A DNA stretch of 64,000 bases from assembly GCA_032250905.1 (NCBI GenBank), contig JAVVEQ010000001.1:1-64000 (forward strand), read 5' to 3'. The translations under genes and the position numbers were made by a program. This document shows, one piece after another, positions 60,217-64,000 of the stretch; position 1 is the stretch's first letter; every line of letters starts with the position of its first letter. This DNA is from Desulfotignum sp032250905 (lineage in GTDB: Bacteria; Desulfobacterota; Desulfobacteria; Desulfobacterales; Desulfobacteraceae). The notes beneath the pieces were generated by a model. The model searched no databases and had not been told where the DNA came from. It saw only the letters and a program-made list of their open reading frames with translations.

Positions 60217-61509
60217 TTAAACCGGATCGGTATACAGAGGGGAGTTGGTGATGGTGCCGGCCAGGGCTGTGGCCGCGGCGGTAGCCGGGCTCATGAGATG
60301 CACCATGCCGCCTTTGCCCATCCGTCCGTTGAAATTGCGGTTGGTGGTGGCGGCGGCCACTTCGCCGGATGCCAGGACACCGTTGCTCATTCCCAGGCAG
60401 GCCCCGCAGGTGGGGTTGGTGACACAGAACCCCGCCTCCATGAAATCCTGGATCAATCCTTCTTCCAAGGCGCGGGAAAACACTTTAGGTGTGGCCGGAG
60501 ACACAATGGCTCTCACGGTATCGGAGATTTTGCCACCCTTCACCACCTGGGCCGCCACCCGCAGGTCTTCGATCCGGCCGTTGGTGCAGGACCCGATATA
60601 CACCTGGTCCACCCGGGTACCGGCCATGTCGGACACCGGCCTGACGTTGTCCGGCTTGTACCCGAAAGTGGTCAGGGGAACCAGATCCGTAACATCGATG
60701 ATGGTATGGCCGGCATACACGGCATCCTCATCCGGCAGAAACCGGGAAAAATCCGCCAGGGCCGCTTCCCGGCCCGGGTATTCATCCTTGATAAAGGGCC
60801 ACAGATAGTCCACGGTCACTGCATCCGGCCGGCAGATGCCTGAAGTGGCACCCGCTTCCACCGCCATGTTGGACAAGGTCATGCGGGCTTCCATGGACAT
60901 GGCATCCACCACCGGGCCGCAGAATTCGATCACCTGGTTGGTGGCACCGTTCACGGTGATCCGCCGGATCACCTCAAGGATCACATCCTTGGCAAACACC
61001 CCGGGCCGGAGGGTTCCCGTGATCTCGATCTTCAGGGTGTCAGGCTGTTTAAAGGCACACACCCCTTTTAAAATGCCCACTTCCAGATCGGTGGTGCCCA
61101 CACCGGCGGCAAACGCGCCGAACGCCCCGTGGGTGCAGGTATGGGAATCTCCCATGATGATCACAAACCCGGGGCGCACAAACCCTTTTTCCGGAAACAG
61201 GGCGTGGCAGACCCCGTTGCGGCCGATGTCAAAAAAATCAATGATGCCGTGCCGCCGTGCCCAGTCCCGGAGGACTTTTCCCTGCATGGCGGTTTTGGCG
61301 TCCTTGGCCGGGGTGACATGATCGATGACCGCCTTGATCTTGTCCGGGTCGAATACCCGGTCCTTGCCCCGGGCCTTCAGGTCCTGGATGGCGGTGGGGG
61401 TGGTGATTTCATGACAGAAAACCCGGTCCAGGCGAAGGACGTTCACCGCATTAAAAGGCCGGTCCACCAGGTGGGCGTCAAAAATTTTTTCTGCAATAGT
61501 CTTTCCCAT
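60217..61509 (-). CDS. leuC: LeuC-type dehydratase large subunit
   Basis: 430 aa, length of the LeuC2/homoaconitase-like group. The [4Fe-4S] ligands are C in IGSCTNGRIEDL and the pair in NPTCGACLGMSNG; GDSHTCTHGAFGAFAAGVGT is the substrate-site loop. Catalyses water removal and addition on 2-isopropylmalate or a related tricarboxylate. ATG at 61509 is preceded by AGGAGAGTTGT. The gene follows an XRE-cupin regulator; no leuA or leuB gene is here, so the exact substrate is open. Confidence 0.93.
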   Translation of the reverse strand: MGKTIAEKIFDAHLVDRPFNAVNVLRLDRVFCHEITTPTAIQDLKARGKDRVFDPDKIKAVIDHVTPAKDAKTAMQGKVLRDWARRHGIIDFFDIGRNGVCHALFPEKGFVRPGFVIIMGDSHTCTHGAFGAFAAGVGTTDLEVGILKGVCAFKQPDTLKIEITGTLRPGVFAKDVILEVIRRITVNGATNQVIEFCGPVVDAMSMEARMTLSNMAVEAGATSGICRPDAVTVDYLWPFIKDEYPGREAALADFSRFLPDEDAVYAGHTIIDVTDLVPLTTFGYKPDNVRPVSDMAGTRVDQVYIGSCTNGRIEDLRVAAQVVKGGKISDTVRAIVSPATPKVFSRALEEGLIQDFMEAGFCVTNPTCGACLGMSNGVLASGEVAAATTNRNFNGRMGKGGMVHLMSPATAAATALAGTITNSPLYTDPV

Positions 61510-61523
61510 ACAACTCTCCTGAA

Positions 61524-62108
61524 TCAAGCTGTTTTTTCACCAAAATAATCTTCACCATCCGCCGGGGTCACCACCCAGTAGGCCTGGAAAAGCTTATCGG
61601 AGGTGTTTCGGATCAGGTGGGGGATCTGGGAAAAAAACGACACCGAATCCCCGGCCTCGATCTCATGCTGTTCCTCCCCGTAGATCAGCTGGGCCGTACC
61701 CGCAACCACGATCCCAAGCTCCCGGCCCAGGTGGCCGTCCTCGGCATCCCCCCGCTCCTGGCCCGGGGCCAGTTCCAGAAAAAAAGCGTTGAATGAATGG
61801 TTCCCCCGGGTCTGGCTTTCCCCGCAGAGTTTTTCATAGGAAAATCCCTTGCGTTTGTAAATTTTCCGCTGGTTTTTACGGATGATCTCCACCTGTGACT
61901 GGGTTTCGTAATCCTTGAAGAATTTGTCCGGTGATACGCCGTACACCTCCAGCAGCTGTAGCAGCGTGTCCAAAGAGGGAGAGATCCGGTTCCGCTCGAT
62001 CTGGGACAGCAGGCTGGAACTGATGCCGGCTTTGGCTGCCACATCCTTGATGGTAAAGTTCCGGGTGTTTCGAATGGCCCGTAACAACGCGCCGAGTTTT
62101 GTTTTCAT
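61524..62108 (-). CDS. XRE-family regulator with C-terminal cupin
   Basis: 194 aa. N-terminal helix-turn-helix (LLRAIRNTRNFTIKDVAAKA, SSLLSQIERNRISPSLDTL) and a C-terminal cupin (ELGIVVAGTAQLIYGEEQHE, AGDSVSFFSQIPHLIRN) which probably binds an effector. Lies upstream of leuC on the same strand, separated by 14 bases, so it likely controls its own operon leuC-leuD-patB. An inverted-repeat-rich promoter region is directly upstream. Confidence 0.92.
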   Translation of the reverse strand: MKTKLGALLRAIRNTRNFTIKDVAAKAGISSSLLSQIERNRISPSLDTLLQLLEVYGVSPDKFFKDYETQSQVEIIRKNQRKIYKRKGFSYEKLCGESQTRGNHSFNAFFLELAPGQERGDAEDGHLGRELGIVVAGTAQLIYGEEQHEIEAGDSVSFFSQIPHLIRNTSDKLFQAYWVVTPADGEDYFGEKTA

Positions 62109-62130
62109 AATTTCGTGTATCAGGTGAAAA

Positions 62131-62176
62131 GGTTCAGTATAATTAAGGTTAATTAAATTATACTAAAACCTGAACC
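62131..62176. promoter_or_regulatory. Double inverted repeat, probable operator of the XRE-cupin operon
   Basis: Inner repeat: AGTATAATT (62136-62144) and AATTATACT (62156-62164), perfect. Outer repeat: GGTTCAG (62131-62137) and CTGAACC (62170-62176), perfect. It lies about 25 bases upstream of the regulator start codon and contains TATAAT-like sequence, so binding would cover the promoter. Also only a few bases beyond the stop of yigZ. Confidence 0.65.
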
Positions 62177-62179
62177 CTG

Positions 62180-62812
62180 TCAATCAGAATTTGACAGCAC
62201 TTTCAGCCCCTGGGATTCAAACTGAGACAGCATTTGGCTGAAATCGGCAGACTGGTGTTTTTCCACCAGGATTTCGTGGATGATCTGTTCCGTGTAGTCG
62301 GAATGCGCTATGGTGGCACTGAACCGGCGGACCTGGCTTAAAAGCGGATCATTACACTCATAGGGCACCTGGATCCGGACCAGGTCCGCCTGAATCAGTC
62401 GGACTTTTTTTGCAGCTGAGAGCGCTGCTTCCACCGCTTCGGAATAGGCCTGGATCAACCCCCGGATCCCCAGCTTCACCCCCCCGTACTGCCGGGTCAC
62501 CACGGCCGTCACCCGGGTCATGCGATGGGAGATCAGCACATTGAGCATGGGTTTGCCGGCAGTGCCCGAAGGTTCGCCGGCATCGGAGCTGTGGGAAATC
62601 TGGCCGACATCCCCCACCACATAGGCCCAGCAGTTATGGGTGGCGGTTTTGTTCTCTTTGCTGATTTTTGAAATAAACGCCTTGGCCGCCTCGATGGTAT
62701 CGGTCCGGGCCAGGTGGCAGGTGAATTCAGACCGCCGGATTTTGAGCCGGGCCGTGACAGGGCAATCGTCTGAAGCGGCGGCAATGGAAAAAAACGGGCT
62801 CTCATCGGTCAT
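62180..62812 (-). CDS. yigZ: YigZ/IMPACT family protein
   Basis: 210 aa. KAFISKISKENKTATHNCWA and SDAGEPSGTAGKPMLNVL, then VVTRQYGGVKLGIRGLIQAY, are the family signatures (each quoted in part). C-terminal ferredoxin-like domain present. Members bind nucleic acid or ribosomes; the exact role in bacteria is unclear. The start is set at 62812 where the family N-terminus begins; the frame is open to 62899. Confidence 0.9.
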   Translation of the reverse strand: MTDESPFFSIAAASDDCPVTARLKIRRSEFTCHLARTDTIEAAKAFISKISKENKTATHNCWAYVVGDVGQISHSSDAGEPSGTAGKPMLNVLISHRMTRVTAVVTRQYGGVKLGIRGLIQAYSEAVEAALSAAKKVRLIQADLVRIQVPYECNDPLLSQVRRFSATIAHSDYTEQIIHEILVEKHQSADFSQMLSQFESQGLKVLSNSD

Positions 62813-62917
62813 CTGTGTATCTGCCTTGATAATATTGCCGGTTTGATCTATACATGACAGTATTATGAAACCTGATCCAAATCCGTCAACCCTTTTCACA
62901 CTGAACAGAAAGTGCTC

Positions 62918-63814
62918 ATGAGAATTGTCACCCGACCTGACTTTGACGGCATTGTGTGTGCCGTCCTGCTGCGCCAGGCTTTAGGCATCGACACCCCGGT
63001 TTACTGGGTGGAACCCGGTGAGGTCCAACAGAAAACCGCACAGATACAGCCCGGGGATATCCTTGCCAACCTGCCCTATGATGCCCGGTGTTCCCTGTGG
63101 TTCGACCATCATGTGTCCAACCGGCCGGATCATACTTTCCAGGGGGCCTTTGCCGTGGCACCGTCCGCCGCGGGTGTAATCCATAAATACTACCAGTCAT
63201 CCGGACACCTGGACGACCGGTTCGATGACCTGGTATTTCACACGGACATCATCGATTCCGCCGACCTCACCCGGGACCAGGTCCTGCATCCGGAAAATTA
63301 TCCACATATCCTGCTGTCCATGACCATCCAGGACCGGGACGGCAGGGAAGCCCCTTACTGGGACCGCCTGGTGATTCTGCTCCAGACCTGTTCCATGGAT
63401 GACGTGATGGCAGACCCGGACGTCACCACCCGGTGCGAAGAAGTCATCCAACAGAACCGTGACTATGAAAAATATCTGAAAACATATACCCGGGTGGTTG
63501 GTCCGGTCAGTGTCACCGATTTCAGAGGACTGGATCCGGTGCCGTCGGGCAACCGGTTCCTGGTCTATTGCCTGTTTCCCGAAACCCTGGCCAGTGTCAA
63601 GATCCGTTACAAAGATGCAAAAAAAACCCATGTGCTGGTGAGTATCGGACACAACATTTTCAACCGTGGCTGCAGGGTCAATGCCGGCCATCTGCTGGCC
63701 CGGTACGGCGGCGGGGGGCATGAAGGTGCCGGCGGCTGCACCCTGGAAGCGGCCGGGGCACAGGAAAAGATCGATGAAATGCTCACAGTGCTGGAAGCCG
63801 ATGAACCGATATAG
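62918..63814 (+). CDS. DHH-type phosphoesterase-like protein
   Basis: 298 aa. N-terminal RPDFDGIVCAVLL and later LWFDHHVSN (DHH motif) and HTDIIDSADLT are metal-binding motifs of the DHH superfamily; the C-terminal part has the DHHA1 end YGGGGHEGAGGCTLE. It could be an exopolyphosphatase, oligoribonuclease or cyclic-dinucleotide phosphodiesterase; sequence by eye does not decide. The start may be GTG 62912 or ATG 62918; no clear ribosome site. Divergent from yigZ. Confidence 0.85.
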   Translation: MRIVTRPDFDGIVCAVLLRQALGIDTPVYWVEPGEVQQKTAQIQPGDILANLPYDARCSLWFDHHVSNRPDHTFQGAFAVAPSAAGVIHKYYQSSGHLDDRFDDLVFHTDIIDSADLTRDQVLHPENYPHILLSMTIQDRDGREAPYWDRLVILLQTCSMDDVMADPDVTTRCEEVIQQNRDYEKYLKTYTRVVGPVSVTDFRGLDPVPSGNRFLVYCLFPETLASVKIRYKDAKKTHVLVSIGHNIFNRGCRVNAGHLLARYGGGGHEGAGGCTLEAAGAQEKIDEMLTVLEADEPI

Positions 63815-63815
63815 C

Positions 63816-64000
63816 TTATGCCAGTTTTTGTTTTACGCTCTGGATCTTGTCCGCCATGGTCTGTTCCCGGTCCGTGCGGGTGCCTACCTTGATGGTGGTG
63901 GTGATCCGCGGGGCGCCCATGGCATGAATTCTTTCATGACACTGTTTCACCACTGCAAACACCTCATCCCACGGCCCTTCAATGTTGGTGCCATAGGCAT
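63816..64000 (-). CDS. MTH1187/UPF0045 thiamine-binding-like protein (partial, N-terminus beyond window)
   Basis: The last 61 residues of a small protein are seen, reading AYGTNIEGPWDEVFAVVK and then RITTTIKVGTRTD, ending VKQKLA. It matches the C-terminal part of the MTH1187/YkoF-like family of about 100 aa that binds thiamine or related compounds. The start lies beyond the right edge. Convergent with the DHH gene, their stops only one base apart. Confidence 0.85.
   Translation of the reverse strand, partial: AYGTNIEGPWDEVFAVVKQCHERIHAMGAPRITTTIKVGTRTDREQTMADKIQSVKQKLA

Noticed and set aside
1..64000. tRNA, rRNA, prophage, insertion sequence or CRISPR array
   Set aside because: I saw no cloverleaf with family features, no rRNA stretch, no transposase or phage gene and no regular repeat array anywhere in the window.

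Overview
The window reads as chromosomal DNA of a sulfate-reducing member of the Desulfobacterales. The best evidence is a complete hmc operon (16-haem cytochrome HmcA, HmcB-F) followed by rrf1- and rrf2-type regulators. A siroheme decarboxylase of the alternative haem pathway, a large share of radical SAM proteins, and the codon use and moderately high GC of most genes agree with this. The species cannot be named from the sequence alone. I see no rRNA, tRNA, CRISPR array, insertion sequence or prophage.

Layout. 1-1.6 kb: start of a GH13 debranching-type enzyme cut by the left edge, and an unknown gene. 1.9-11.4 kb: hmcABCDEF, a tandem universal stress protein, an Rrf1-like receiver, a REC-PAS histidine kinase and an Rrf2-family repressor; this is the membrane electron conduit plus its control genes. 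11.5-17.7 kb: a sigma54 activator, YccF, then a forward run mtnA, ahbB, radical SAM, DUF1178, MCE lipoprotein. 17.7-22.4 kb: reverse-strand genes (radical SAM, tkt, yjbQ, DMT exporter; trmO and a small partner). 22.4-22.9 kb: a decayed oligopeptide-transport locus in which a binding-protein remnant is joined to an ATPase remnant. 23-26 kb: L-cysteine desulfidase, and cobT under a cobalamin riboswitch with its own terminator. 26-33.6 kb: AcuI/YhdH-type reductase, Fsr-like MFS transporter, DUF4438, THUMP methyltransferase, and a receiver-PEP-synthase-like protein.

33.7-45.8 kb is the most unusual part. A proline-racemase-family enzyme, an amidohydrolase and a sigma54 activator are translationally overlapped. 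A 304-bp AT-rich gap follows, holding two near-identical 20-bp inverted repeats, a third looser one, and a -24/-12-like element. Next come a spermidine/putrescine-type ABC importer (potB, potC, potD, potA order), a 107-aa unknown protein, an 822-aa tandem lysine-2,3-aminomutase-like protein whose second half has lost the radical-SAM cysteines and the candidate PLP lysine, and an M23-type metallopeptidase-like protein. The run closes with a strong terminator. I read it as an uncharacterised uptake and rearrangement pathway for an amino compound.

45.9-52.7 kb: CGGC protein, a PLP aminotransferase that appears to start at ATT, an in-frame-deleted nitrilase relic, and a reverse-strand cyanophycin operon (isoaspartyl peptidase, cyanophycinase, cyanophycin synthetase) of lower GC. 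53-64 kb: an AT-richer aldo/keto reductase, UV-damage endonuclease, an SDR / chalcone-isomerase-like / GPH transporter group, a PatB-type lyase, LeuC/LeuD-type dehydratase behind an XRE-cupin regulator, YigZ, a DHH-type protein and the end of an MTH1187-family gene. Many start codons were moved inward from the longest reading frame because a Shine-Dalgarno sequence, signal peptide or family N-terminus fits better; the reasons are given per gene.
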